Shown here: positions 25,577-38,133 of the stretch, in pieces | How the letters are laid out: each line of letters starts with the position of its first letter | How positions within the stretch are numbered: the first letter of the stretch is position 1 | Assembly: GCA_029379385.1 (NCBI GenBank) | Contig: CM055618.1 | Span: forward strand, 13,898,134 to 13,962,133 | Reading direction: 5' to 3' | From: Quillaja saponaria | Lineage: Eukaryota; Streptophyta; Magnoliopsida; Fabales; Quillajaceae | DNA length: 64,000 nt | Translations under genes and position numbers: made by a program | The notes under the pieces: generated by a model | Database searches by the model: none | Seen by the model: the letters and a program-made list of their open reading frames with translations, nothing else | What the model was told of the DNA's origin: nothing

Positions 25577-28156
25577 GTTTAGTTGTTTACCAACACCAAG
25601 CTCTTTCCTCGGTACCAGGGATAATCAGAATAATGAATTGGTTTATGGGCCGGGGCTAAACATATGGACCTAACCTTATTATTATAATTAAGATGAAAAG
25701 AGACAGAGAATAGAATCGGACCTCTTATGGGCCTTGGTCCAGTACCTATAAAAATTAGATGACATAAGCCCATAGAGAAAACTCGAGAAAATTCAATAGT
25801 CTAACAAAGTTAGATGATTAATTATACAAGAAGAAAATTATTCCGTACACAAAATATGTGAAATAAAAAAGATGTGAACCCTATTTTAGGGTCTGTACAA
25901 TTTTACTCATATGATTGTGTACAGAAAAAAAACATAACTACCCGCACAACTAAATTAAAATAATATCATAGAGACTGAGTGAGGGTTAAGATACTTAACT
26001 AATGATCCATAATTTATATTTTGTAATAAAAAATAAAAAATAAATAAGATCATATTTTTAATATAAAATATTACACTCACATCACCATAATTATAAATAA
26101 TTTATTGACGTTTTGAGTTAAGTCTACCCTATCCTTTCCATTGGGTCTTATAAACTTGATGTTTTTGTAGCTCCCACGATTCTCATACGTTAGCATCTAC
26201 TTCAAACAAAAGAAAAATAAATTGCATAGGACAAATCAATGATATTTCTTTATTTTGATATTAAATGCCTTTGTTTTAGATGACCTCGTGAATTGGGTTT
26301 TATCCTAAACTAAAACAGTCCAAGCATAACTAGGACATTGCTTTCATATTGCATGGGTTTTAGTTACGTCATCTTCCACCAACATAATAATTATGATCCA
26401 AAGACTAGCTAGTAGTTGTTGGCTGGTTTCTGAGCTACTTATATTGAAAAAGGAAAAATTGCACAAATTTGGTTGTTTTGTATAGGAACTTCTGTTTAAT
26501 GATTGTCACAAGAACTTCTCTTTAATTTTCATAAATGACGGCAGAAACCGTTTTCCAAAATTATAAGGATAATATTTTGATTTTAAAAAATATAAATATA
26601 AAATTAAAATGTCAATTAAATTATAAAAATTAAAATATAATTTGATCAAAAATAAATAAATAATATTTACTAGTTTCGTGAAAGGTCGATTCTAAGAAAT
26701 TTAATATAAAAACTTTGTCATTTTTTGTATATTTGAAATAGGATCGTATGAGGATTTGACGATCATATATATACCCCACTTGATTTTTCGCATTCTGTGG
26801 AAGCCGGCAGGAGAGGCCATGTCACTATTTCTCTCACTATTTCTCTCTTGCAATTTTCAACTAACTTCAAATTTAAACCTTAAAACAATTAAAAACAATG
26901 TAACCGTTGTGCTTTCACTTTCAAAGTTGCCCGTGCATGCACATGAATTGTGGACTAACTGTGCATTGAAGTGTCCATTTATACATACAATTTTTCTATG
27001 TGAAAGTTTCCATTTGCATTAAATATTGCTTTTTCAAGAAGTAATTCTTTTGTTAACGTTTGAAATTTACATCATATATTATGACACTATGATAGTAGTT
27101 ACTGATGTTTGACACTTTTACATAAATATCATATTTTCTATTTACATGTATATCGATCAATTAGAAAAATGAATAATTATAATTTTCATATAATTAAACC
27201 ATGTACAAAATAGACTGTAGCTAGATGCCACGACTAACAAGTAGGTGGGTATGGGAAATAGAATTCAATTAAAGCCATGGAATGTGGCCTCCCCAAGTTA
27301 GTACTTAGTACCATAGACTATGGATTGTGGCCTCCCCAAGTTAGAACCATCACTTTGTTCTTGATGCCCCTTTCTATAGTTGACTACCCCCATTAGCCAT
27401 TGCTACTATCAAATAATTATATTTTATGGGTCATTCTAGAATATACTATATTTTATCTCAGCTACACTAATTATTGTTCTTCTCTATTCTATTTTATATA
27501 TTTGGTTCTTGAAAAGTCAAACTAATTAATGCCTAATTACACTCTCAAAACTCTAATTATTTTGGTGATGAGGCCTAGTTAGCAACATGGGCTTAATTTT
27601 ATTCATTATGCAAAAATGTTGAGTGCCTTAACAATAGCTGTCCCGTGACCCCTTTTCTTTTCTACATCTAAAAAAAAAAAAAACATTTTGGTTGGTCTAA
27701 GTCTAAGGACCACCTCATCTTTTTAGCCACCGCTTATATATATGGGGAAAATTGGAAAATCAATTGTATGCTAGCTTAATTGACTTATTCTCTTAAATTT
27801 ATTAAAAATTTGAATTTGAATCTACAAATTAAGAAATAATAAATCATACATTTTTTTTATCTCGTAAATTTCATTTTATCCTTACCTGAATCGAAATTAA
27901 TTAAAAGGGTATGTATGTAATTGGAATACATCTTCTTAACCATAGCTTTACTTGCCCTCCAATTATTGGGAACCCATAAAAACAGTTACAAAAGTTCACA
28001 TAATAAACATTCTTGCAAAATGTAAACCATAACTTAATTTTCTATCATCAAAACTAAAAACCCATTACTAATTTTAAAATTTAAAATAAATTGATGACTT
28101 GGGGTCGAGCCTGCTGCTAAGCTTTCTTAGCCACCGGTTCGAGCCTAATTACCCAC
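25577..28156. other. Spacer upstream of NFD6-like gene and downstream of PG1beta-like gene
   Basis: Positions 25577-25800 are the likely promoter side of the NFD6-like gene. The rest is AT-rich with no recognised gene. A 41-bp-spaced direct repeat containing tgtggcctccccaagttag lies at about 27281-27345. The region near 28108-28151 has a GGTTCGAGCC string but no tRNA fold. Confidence 0.35.
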
Positions 28157-30145
28157 TTAATCAGCGATGGTCCAGGTCATGTCATTTTGGAAAATCCAGT
28201 GGCAGACCTCAATTTTCCCAGGACTTGAACCCAAAGACAAGAAAGCTCCATGTGATGGGCTCCAAGAAGATGTATCCAAGTGACAGATGGCAACACCATG
28301 ATTAATCTTAGCCTTGCTATTTGGATCCAATATATCCGCTTCGTAAACCCGAACCTTAGGTACCGAGTGGCAGTAGTAAAGTAGGTAAGGAAACAAACTT
28401 TGATGACAGGACACTGATTGTGTGACTTTACCACCATTGATTCCTATGACCGACCCGACCATCACATTCTTATTTGACCCATTTACATTCTCCGTGCTCC
28501 GAACCATCACGTTCCGACCCAGAACTGAAGTTGCAAAGTCAATCATGTCCTCGACAGATCCAACGCACCGTTTTGTTTCACCCTGGCTTGGTGCCCTCTC
28601 ACAGTCCTGAAGTGAATCCAACATTAATTTTTCCATGGTGGAATTATCTTCCACTTTGAAAATCTGCTTCAGCTCAGAGATCTTAGAAATCGAAAATGGT
28701 AATTTTGACAAAATGGACCGGGGTAAAAACGACCTTTTAGGCATTTTATCCATAACGTCCGGCATTGGCATCACCGTGCCTTTCTTCAACATCGACTCAC
28801 GAAAGAATTTGCCCGGCTGCACCCATTTTTTTACTAAACTGCCACTGACCGCCATTGAAGCAGAATTTCCAGAGCTTGCATTGGTGTAGCTTGAGAATGT
28901 GACACCCTCTTTTGTATAATCCTTGAATGTATTATTCACACCATAGCCTTTGAACCCAACTGTGTGTCCCTCTGCACCTTTACCATACCCAGTGAATCTG
29001 TCCGTACCTTCATTGAAGGATTTTCCATAATTTGCGAAATTGACCTTCGCAGCGTTCGAATTCTTACCGTATGATTGGAAAAAATCATCACCCACGTTGG
29101 CTTCTTCTCTGTAATTGGAAAAGCTATCAATGGCTCCATTGCCGCCATCGCCATAGTTCTTGAAGCTGTTCCCCGGTACATTTTCATTGAGCCCATAATT
29201 CTTGAATGTATCATTCGCAGCATTAGCAACCTCACCATAGTTCGAAAATCCCTGTGCGACTACATTCGAATTTGTTCCATAATTTGTGAATTCACTCGGA
29301 GCCCCATTTCCATGTTTGCCATAGTTAGAGAAAGATTGCTGCCCTGCATTCCCGTTCTCAGTGTAGCTCGAAAACGAGTGGCTCCGACCATTTGCATTGT
29401 CAGAGTACGAGGTGAATCGGAGATTCGGGACATTGACTTGCTCAGTATACTTATTGAACTCGCCGGCACCACCGGTGGCTCCGCTGGCGTAGGTGTTGAA
29501 GCTCTGGTCCACAACGTTGCCTTCCGTAGCATAAGTAAGGAAATTGTCCTTGTGACCGGTGGCATCACGGCTGTATCGGCGGAATGAGTTGACTGGGATA
29601 TTTTGATCTTCTGAGTAATTCTTGAACGAGTCAACTCCGCCGAGTCGATCCGTTCCATAATTTGTAAAGTTCCGATCTTCCTGATACACAGCAAAGTTTG
29701 CATCTTTATCGTGTTTCTCCAAGCTTGGACCTAAATTGGGGATACAGAGCAGTTGAGCGGAGGAACAGAACTCCGGTAAGCGCGTGGAGAGGGCGTTTTG
29801 AGCGGCGAGTTTCGCAAACCCCGCCGACTGCACTGCCGTCAATGGGGAAGCTTTTGAAAGCAAAAATGAAGGCTTGGGTAAATTGTTCCGAATCTCTTTG
29901 TTCCAATAACGAATCAAAGAGGCTTTTGGGGTAAATGGGTTTTCTCCGGCCACCTCATCTCCGGCAAAACCAACCTGCATTCATGAAAAACCAACAAATG
30001 GGTAAGAATATGAAACACAAAATACCAGAAATTGAACATTGAAAAACAATGAGAAAAATGAAACTTTTGCTCTTCTTACAGCAAGAGATGAGGAAAAGAT
30101 AAAGAGGAAGAGGAGAAGAGTCCCATGGCTGAGCTGTCCCTGCAT
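28157..30145 (-). CDS. Polygalacturonase-1 non-catalytic beta subunit-like BURP protein
   Basis: Two exons, 30080-30145 and 28157-29974; 627 aa. Exon 1 is a signal peptide (MQGQLSHGTLLLFLFIFSSS, then LA), so the protein should be secreted to the wall. The mature N-terminus (FTPKASLIRYWNKEI) and LSTRLPEFCSSAQLLC match PG1beta-like proteins. Then come about 20 copies of a 14-residue repeat with core FxxY (NFTNYG, SFKNYS, SFSNYG and others), roughly residues 120-385. The C-terminal BURP domain has all four CH pairs: SCHQ, YCHSV, ICHLD, VCHWI, spaced CH-X10-CH-X27-CH-X25-CH. By family, PG1beta anchors or modulates polygalacturonase in pectin and has been tied to cell size control. It lacks a catalytic domain. 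Length and two-exon layout are normal. Arabidopsis positional match: probably At1g23760. Confidence 0.95.
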
Positions 30146-30842
30146 TTTTTATTTTTTTTTATACTGGGGAGTGAGAAAAATGGAGGAGGAGGGGCTGAGA
30201 ATGTTGGTGGGTTTGTAGTGTTGTAGCAGAAATTTATATTAGTTGGGAGTGAGACAGTGTGTGTGAAACTATGAATTAAAAATGAGATTAGGCCTTCAAT
30301 TCTCCAGGAGTACAATAATAACAAGTAATTAAGAAAAAAAATAATTTATTTGGTTAGAAGTATCAAACATTATATATACAAATAAAATATAATATTTGAA
30401 GATCAAATATTATATTCATAATTCACAATATTGTGTTTCAAGTGGTAAGAAGTATTTGCAATGTTAAGATTTTAAGTTCACCAAAAAACAATTACAACAA
30501 CGAGTAGTTATGAATCCCAAACAAAACCTGACTCACATCTAAAATGCGGGAGAATATTCGTGAAAACTAATATATATATATTCATATTGATCTATTAAAC
30601 TTATAACATGTTTAATGATTTGAAACATTGCATAACTAATAATAATTTTTGTATAAGAAATTAAAAAATTTCATTATTAATTAATATTAATATTAAAATA
30701 TAACAGGACATTCAGAACAATTAACGAAATTTTAATTTTTTAAATTAATATATTTAGCTATAAAACTTAATTTGGTAAAAATTAGGAATGAGTTTTCCAC
30801 CTGTATATATAGGACATTGAATTGTGGGGAACAGCAAGCAAA
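30146..30842. other. Upstream region of the PG1beta-like gene
   Basis: AT-rich DNA upstream of the minus-strand PG1beta-like start. A T/A-rich stretch lies immediately before the ATG, and the complementary strand near 30150-30240 is pyrimidine-rich, as in plant 5' UTRs. On the plus strand a TATA-like gtatatatagg at about 30804-30814 precedes the candidate micro-ORF. Confidence 0.35.
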
Positions 30843-32787
30843 ATGATGGGGGTGGCTGGCTCCACTGGTTGCAGGACCAACAAGAAGGTGGAAATCATAG
30901 GCCTAACAACGCGTATTGGTAATGCAAAAAATGGTAAGATTTTGGAGCTGATATTCTCTTTCTAGCCATTATTGAAAATTTTCTTAATATAGAGAAAATA
31001 TTGCATCATTTTATTTGTCATTATTTTATTACATAATTATAATTATATTTTCAGCATAATAGCAAAGTATTTTCCATTTGTAAATTGTAATCACTACTAA
31101 TTAAATATAAGACAAACATTGCAAATAAATTATTGGGCTCTAACAATGCCACTCACTGCTTAATTAAATATTTTAGAGATTAGCCTGCCTTTTTTTTTTT
31201 TTTTTTTAATAATTTTAATTTTAAATGCATGGTCAATTGTTACTTCTCTTTCTTAAATTATGATGTGAACTGCTTCAATTATATTAGTTGATCATATCTA
31301 TTATCTTAGCCAGCTAATTATTACTCATCATTATTCAAATCTTGGGTACTTGTCAATGGATATTAACTCTTGATCTTTAAAAAGAAAAATAAATAAATAA
31401 AACCAAAGAAATGCCTAGTTTTCCCATTGATCAAAAGAATAATTTGAGGATATTGTGACCTCAAATTAGGTATAAGTTTTTTTATTCTTTAATGTCATCT
31501 CTCGACTTCTCTACAAAGAATAATAATAGTAAATATACCTAAAAGAAAAAGAGAGTATCAAGTCTACACTTATTTTAAGAGCATGGTATGTATCTATTTA
31601 CAGTATAATATAAATTCTCTGCTTTCTGGAGAGACTGTTGACATTTTGTATATTTATATAGTAAATCAGAAATACTAAGCTAGTAATGTTTTTTTTAACC
31701 AATTAGTGTAAAATTTCAATTGCTATCAGATTAAAATTTAAGAGTAAAGTGACATCAATTAATATAACCATACTTAAAATTTCAAAATGTACTAAGTCAT
31801 CAATGTGAGACTTTTTGTTTAATTATGACTTGCTTCAATAAAAGAGTTTAGTCATTATCCATAATATAAAAAATTAAATTAAAAATATAAAAAAACTTGA
31901 TGAATCCTAAGATTGGAGTTCCAACTCCCAAGACTAGAATTAATACAAACATATATAAGGCTCCAAGTCTTTAGTTAAAAGACAGACTATATGAGGCTGT
32001 GGTGGCACTTCATTGTGCTGAATGAGAGGTTATTCCAAAATCAATATTTAGAAGTTAGTACACGTGGATGTTGATGATTGGTTATTTGATCATTCTTTAT
32101 TTTGGATTAACGCGTTTTGCCACTAATTATTTTTTGTTTTCTATCTTAGAATCTTTTCGTGAACCCTCTTTCTCATCATCATAGGACAATGACAAAGGCT
32201 CGTGAAAGTGGCATAAATGGCAATTTTTAGAATAAGATAAGGTCAATTTAAAGTATTATTGGTAATTTGTATTATATGGCTTCCAATTCTCATGGAAACT
32301 TCTGGCATATACATATAGAGCTAGAAAAAATAAATTTGCTTGTTTATTTTATTTTATTTATATATAAAACATCTTTATTGTTATCATATCATGAAAACAC
32401 CATATGTATGTATGTAAGAATTTTTTTTTTGTACACGAAAAATAATTAACAATATTGTGTTTGTATATGAGATTCATTATATTTTTTTGTGTGCGGAGAA
32501 AAATCTCTCTTATGTAGGTACAGCATCACTAGTTATATATGTTTTATTGTTTTAAATAATGGACTCCTTTTTTAGCTAATTTTTGTACTTGTTTTGCCAA
32601 ATATACACTGTCACTTTGTACATTGAATTGTCAAAATTTGCAGCCTAAAAATTTGATAGCTAGCTCATGGTTTGTGCATGAGAAAATACAGTTCATATTT
32701 TCTGCATGATTTTTCATTTTCCCATTTAATATGGTGTTTTGCATTCGCTATGTTGCAGGACTTGCAGCAATCTTGTTTGTAGGTTAA
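30843..32787 (+). other. Candidate two-exon micro-ORF (39 aa), speculative
   Basis: Exon 1 would be 30843-30933 (ATGATGGGG..., encoding MMGVAGSTGCRTNKKVEIIG and onward) with a strong donor ATG|GTAAG. Exon 2 would be 32759-32787 after acceptor TTGCAG. The phase-1 junction gives a glycine and the tail LAAILFVG then TAA. A TATA-like box lies about 39 bp before the ATG. I do not recognise the peptide. Chance pairing of splice-like sites 1.8 kb apart is quite possible; only the match of TATA, ATG, donor, acceptor and phase makes it worth listing. It may equally be a non-coding transcript. Confidence 0.2.
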
Positions 32788-34219
32788 CAGACTGCTTTCA
32801 ATTCATGGAAGAATAATTAATAAGGCCCTCCTTGTATTAAAGATTCTGGATGTGATTTTCATTGGATTATAGAAGTAAATCAATGTGACATGCATTGACA
32901 ATGCTCATTTTTGACATGTGGATTTACTGACATGAGTTCAGAATTTATCTTTTCTGTACTCTCTTCTCTCTGCTTTAGCTTTAACTTTAACTTGTGATTT
33001 GTGACATAACCTTGCAGTTTTAAATGGTGCTTTGCATGTGCAATTTCTGTATTAAAATGATTGAAGAAAATGGATTACTTTTTTTTGTGTTTGGTTACCA
33101 GGAAACCTCTTATTTTCATAGAGAATTTAACTTTTCATCTTTCAAAAACTTTTTATCAGCCAAACTTTGAATCTTCTACCTTTAGTTATGTTTTATCATT
33201 TAAGCTTCCTAAAGCAGATCCAAATTGGATTCAATTACCTTCTAGACACCATAAATTCCTAGTTTTGGATCTTCCACCTAACCAGTGCCTAAACTCCCAG
33301 ATACTCATTAACCCCACTTAATCCTGTGTTGCAAACATGGGTAATAAATAGGGGACGGTCATATTTATCTGACAAAGCTTTGACATTAATAAAAGCTATC
33401 TCATAAATGCATGGGGACTATTTTCTGTCCTATTGTTCAAAGTCCCTTAAGTTCAGTAGTACTTAGTACTAAGGCGTTTGCTATACTAGCAAAATGCAAA
33501 CTTTTTATAGCTGGGTATCCCTCTTTTGCTCTTTACTTGCAAGAATTCTAGCATTTAGCACACATTCTAAAAGAGTAAAACGTAGTAATTTTCTTCTAAA
33601 ATTGTTTAAGAAAACCACTTGGCCTAGCAGCACCTTGAAGCCTCAGCAATCTACGGAGTTGAAACTCCCATAGATGCAGACATGCGGTTTATTCCCCTCT
33701 TCTCCCAAAAAAAACTGTTCGAAGTTTTGTATATGTTTGTAAAGTTGTATGAAATGTAAGACATAATAACACGCTTATGAATATGTTCCTCTTGCACAAA
33801 AGGATTACCCTGCATTCTGCTGAGCACAACTTGCAAGGGCCAATATCAGTAGTTTTTGTTGCCACCATGAATATCCTCTCTACTGATTCCCCACGTTATC
33901 TATTAAAAATTAAATGGCCTTTTGTATAATATCCTCATAGTAAGGAATTTTGATGAGTTTATCAGTAATCACATGGTGTCATGGTGTCTTTGTCCAAACT
34001 CCAATTGACAATGGAAAAGAATCCCATATATTTAAGTGGGAAAATGATTCTTCACATTGCTTATTATCGAGTCAGAGGGATCCAAAAGAATCAGGTTATG
34101 AATGAAATTTTCGTAGAAAATGAACCCAGCTCCTTTTAAGCACTGGTACATTTCATGTCTGTAAACCATGTGTGGAAACATGAACTGGAGCTTCAATCAA
34201 ATATATGGGATTCTTTTCT

Positions 34220-34304
34220 ATTGTAAAACTCAGCTAACTGACAGAGTCCATTGTAAAACTCAGCTAACTGACAGAGTTCATTGTAAAACTCAGCTAACTG
34301 AGAT
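34220..34304. repeat. 30-bp tandem repeat, 2.8 copies
   Basis: The unit attgtaaaactcagctaact plus gacagagtyc occurs at 34220-34249 and 34250-34279, then partially at 34280-34304. The copies differ at only one or two bases, so the expansion is recent. The next block (34307 and 34364) is another direct repeat beginning ttgtttgtgcaaaa. Confidence 0.9.
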
Positions 34305-34437
34305 ATTGTTTGTGCAAAAGATACTACTTGTTTGATTCCTACTAATCCCAGTTTTTTTTTTCATTGTTTGTGCAAAAAGATACTGCTTGTTTGATTCCTA
34401 TAACCCCAAGAATCATTCATTGTACTAGTATAGCTAT

Positions 34438-34700
34438 TGTCTTCTGAACCGACATGCAGTATATAGATTATTATTGAAAACAATAAATTATTTGCAGGCA
34501 AAGTATGATTATGTCTGACCGATCAAGAGGAGTTGCTAATTGACCAATATTTATATGTTGATGATAAAATAAAGTTAGCCCTTGTCTTTTGAACCCCATA
34601 TGCAGTAAATTGATAAATAATTGAAAAAGAAAACATTTACAAAAGTTTCATGGTTGACCAATGTTTGTATATTGATGATCATATAAAAGTTGCTGCACTG
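34438..34700. repeat. Degenerate ~140-bp direct duplication
   Basis: The strings cttgtcttytgaacc, ttgaccaat(a/g)tttgtatattgatgat and ataaa(a)gtt recur in the same order in 34438-34578 and 34580-34695, with many substitutions. This suggests an old tandem duplication next to the younger 30-bp array. Confidence 0.55.
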
Positions 34701-37700
34701 ATTGGCTTTCTTACATCTGTAATGTTTATGATAAATAAATAGAGATATTTGTGAACAACGCTGGGATTGTACTAAAAAATACATGCCACTTGTTTCAGTA
34801 AGGAAAGTTCTCAATGTGGATCTCTAAGTTTCTATTAGCTTCTCAAGCCTTACCAGTTACCATCATGTGATGCAACATGTATGTCTATTTCCTGCATAGC
34901 AGACAGCTCATTATAAAATTTCAAGTTAGGTTGAGAGATTCTACCAACTACCAGGCTTAGCTCTCGTTATAATATTCTTTTTCCGTTTTCTTTTACTGCA
35001 GGGTATCTCAGTAAGGTGTTTTCCTTCTGTTAAGGAAGGAGCATTATTGCTATTGCCGTAAGGAGACAGAGAGAGGGTCAGCTCATCACCTCTGAATGGA
35101 TTTACACAAAACTTGAAGGGTTAATGCCTAATGGAAACAAAGTTCTCTTCCTCCTCTTAATATTTTAAGATGAAACATTTAAACAACAACTGAATAATCA
35201 ATAGCCCACTTAATCTTTCAAAATCAGAAACTTTAACCTTAAAATGCTATAATATAATATTTAAAAAATACTTTCTCATGTATTATATTCCAATATATAA
35301 GCCAGCACTTGCATCATATGCTTGACAAAAAAAATCAGTTTATGAAATCAAGATTGGTCTGATATTTAACTTTTGGAAATGCATTGTAAACTTAAGTTGG
35401 ATATCAAATAGAAAAAGAAGAAAGTTAAAGAAAATTTAAAGAAGAAATCAATATTTTTCTGTTAAGTGACCTCACACTGGAGAAATCAATTTTCTTTATC
35501 TTGCATAAGTAAAAGAAGAAAGTTAAAGCCCCACAAATATAAAAAGAAAACAAGAAGAAACTTAATGAAACTCTTATGGTTTTGAACTGTACGTAAGCAA
35601 GTTTTCCAGATATCAAATGATCAGATTTCCTAGTGGAGGAAAACCCAATGCAAGATACTGTGATAGCAGAACTAAATTTGTCACTGCAAGAAGTTTGCGA
35701 AATATCAATCAAATTTCCCAATGGAGGGAAACTTATCCAGCTGGCCATTTCATGTAATTTGCCACAACAAAATCGTCCAAGATGAAGTTTCACATGTGAG
35801 TTGATAGATGTGGACAAGAAGATATTTTCTATTGCCTTAGTAACTCTAATATCCTTGGGATAAGTATGAATCATGGATCAGATAGAATGTATAAAGTTTA
35901 TTATCCATGAAAGTAAAGTCTGGGTTTTGCCTTAACATAATAAGGTTTTTAAAGAGCCCACTGATCTATCAACTTGTGTTGAAATGATAATTTAATCTCA
36001 GTTACTATTATTTAATATGATAAAATATAAGCCATCCATGAAAAATATAGACGGTATCTCTTTGGACACAATACAATTTGCGCAGGGGCCAGGGGCAATG
36101 CACTTAAAAAGAGCTCCACCAACACAATGATTTCAAGCATGTGATTAAACTGATCCCACCAAGAAGCACACAACCATGAAGCTCATCCATGTCGGAACTG
36201 CACTAGTTATAGGCTATGGCAAGTACAATAATTCAGGCAAGGACTCATTAATTCTATTCCATTTGTATTTTCTGACATTGAAATCACTCCATCTGAAGCA
36301 ATCTGCGGTTCTCTTAAGCAAAGACCGAATCGCATTTTCATATAAAGAGTTAAATTGCATTACCACAAACTCGCTTGAGAAATGCAGAGAAAAAGATTTG
36401 AACCACTTTATCAGAAAATATGAATAAAGCATACAATGACGGCCATTCTTGTATACAGTACTGATATCAAGCACATTAATGTTAGATTTGATCTGATTTT
36501 CCCACAGGCCACAAGCCCCTCTTGATTTTCATCATAAAAATGAATTCCATAACTAACATATATTCTCATGACGTAGGTCATCTGTAATACCAAAAACTCC
36601 ATGAATAAATTTTCTTTATCTTCTGGTTTTGATATATTCCTTTTCTTTTTTGTTTTAATGCTTCTTTCTCATTATCAGCCATGTGAGTGGTCCTTTCATT
36701 AGTTTAAAGGGCAGTATAAGTATGGAGCTATAGTCCCACTACAACAAAGACAAAGATGAGGCTATATGAGTAGGACCCTACGCTTTTCCACACCTAGTTG
36801 TGCAACACATTCCACTTATTTTTAATCTTCTGTGTACAACTAAACCACTGACTGGGGGTGAAGTTGTGGTGTAGATGGATAAGCTATCGTTTCTTCTATT
36901 TGGGCTTTGTTTTTTGTCCTGCAAGTTTACATTATGTTACTCACAAGCTTACTGCGTGATCCACCTGTTTCTGGATGCATGCCTCACCTACCTCTCATTC
37001 TCTCTCTTCCATCATGAATACGTATTCCTTTATTCTTTTTCAATGAAATAAGAACAAATACAACGTACAGAAAAGAACAATCAAGTGTTAAACATGTGAT
37101 CGGTCTAGTAGTTATCCTAAACATGCTTCACTTAACACAACAATGAGCTGTCAAATATGCCCTGCATCTGCAATAATACAACTGTTTTGGGCTCATCAAG
37201 AAGCAGTAATACAAGTAATGAACTAACGCCCATTGAGGAAAACAATCTCCATGATTTGATTTTACAAGGAGGATGCAGTGGAAAAACAAATGCATCGCCA
37301 TTGACTCTTTATTACCACTACATTGCATAACTGATAAATGACTGACCGTTATGATTTCAGTTCAGGGCCATATGTTACCATTGTGCTGATTGCAACTGGC
37401 AATGTTTTAACCAGATAGAGGGTAAAAGAACAGTATTCTTAAACCCTGCCAACTGAGTACCTCCTTTTTTATTCTTTATTGTTAATGAATAAGAAAATGT
37501 TTTTCTTTTAAATCGTTAGGAGAAAAATTGTAGTTGCGTAGAGAGAGATACAAGATATTAAAATCAAAAGCAGACAAGCAGGCGACACTTCCAAAAGTCT
37601 GACATGATACAAGTGACATTATAATCGACCTATCACTTACATGGTGCAATAAAAACAGATGGTTTCATGTGTCATTTTTGTTTCTTCCCCCTTGCTCATT

Positions 37701-38133
37701 AGGAATGCACCAACAGGCAGAATTGGCGGCAATATAACATTCGAGAATAACATGCAAGTGAAATACGTAATAACGACTTACATCTGATAAAGATATTCTG
37801 GTATATATCATCTTACAAAGAAAGACACAGATTATCCAAAGATAAAGATAGTAGACAAACTAGAGCAATATCTGAAAGCTAGCCTACTTATACCCTTTCA
37901 TCTGCAGCCAAAATATGTTCAGAGGCTCAACTAAATGATCCACCACGTCTGCTGCAGCAGGAAGAAGTAACTTTGAGTACCACTAGCTTCCAGATTTTCT
38001 TCTTTTCTAAAGTGAACTTCACAGAGCATAATAATAGAGATCAGATACCCAACAGATAACAGTAGCTTTCCTTGCTGGATTTTTTTTTTTATTATCGATT
38101 AGAATGTAGTAGAAACTGAAAGCCGGCCATAGT

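Larger units (their letters stand above)
32788..38133. other. Gene-poor spacer
   Basis: 5.3 kb without a recognisable gene. It includes the short tandem repeats at 34220-34700. Frames at 33061-33321, 35425-35874, 36176-36427 and 36411-36602 have no domain, signal peptide or conserved motif that I can see. The last few hundred bases before 38133 are probably the 3' UTR of the OB-fold gene. Confidence 0.4.

Noticed and set aside
28108..28151. tRNA-like GGTTCGAGCC string
   Set aside because: No acceptor stem, anticodon arm or CCA-side pairing can be built around it.
35425..35874. 149-codon minus-strand frame
   Set aside because: No recognisable domain, no supporting splice partners and low-complexity C-terminus. 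Most likely chance.
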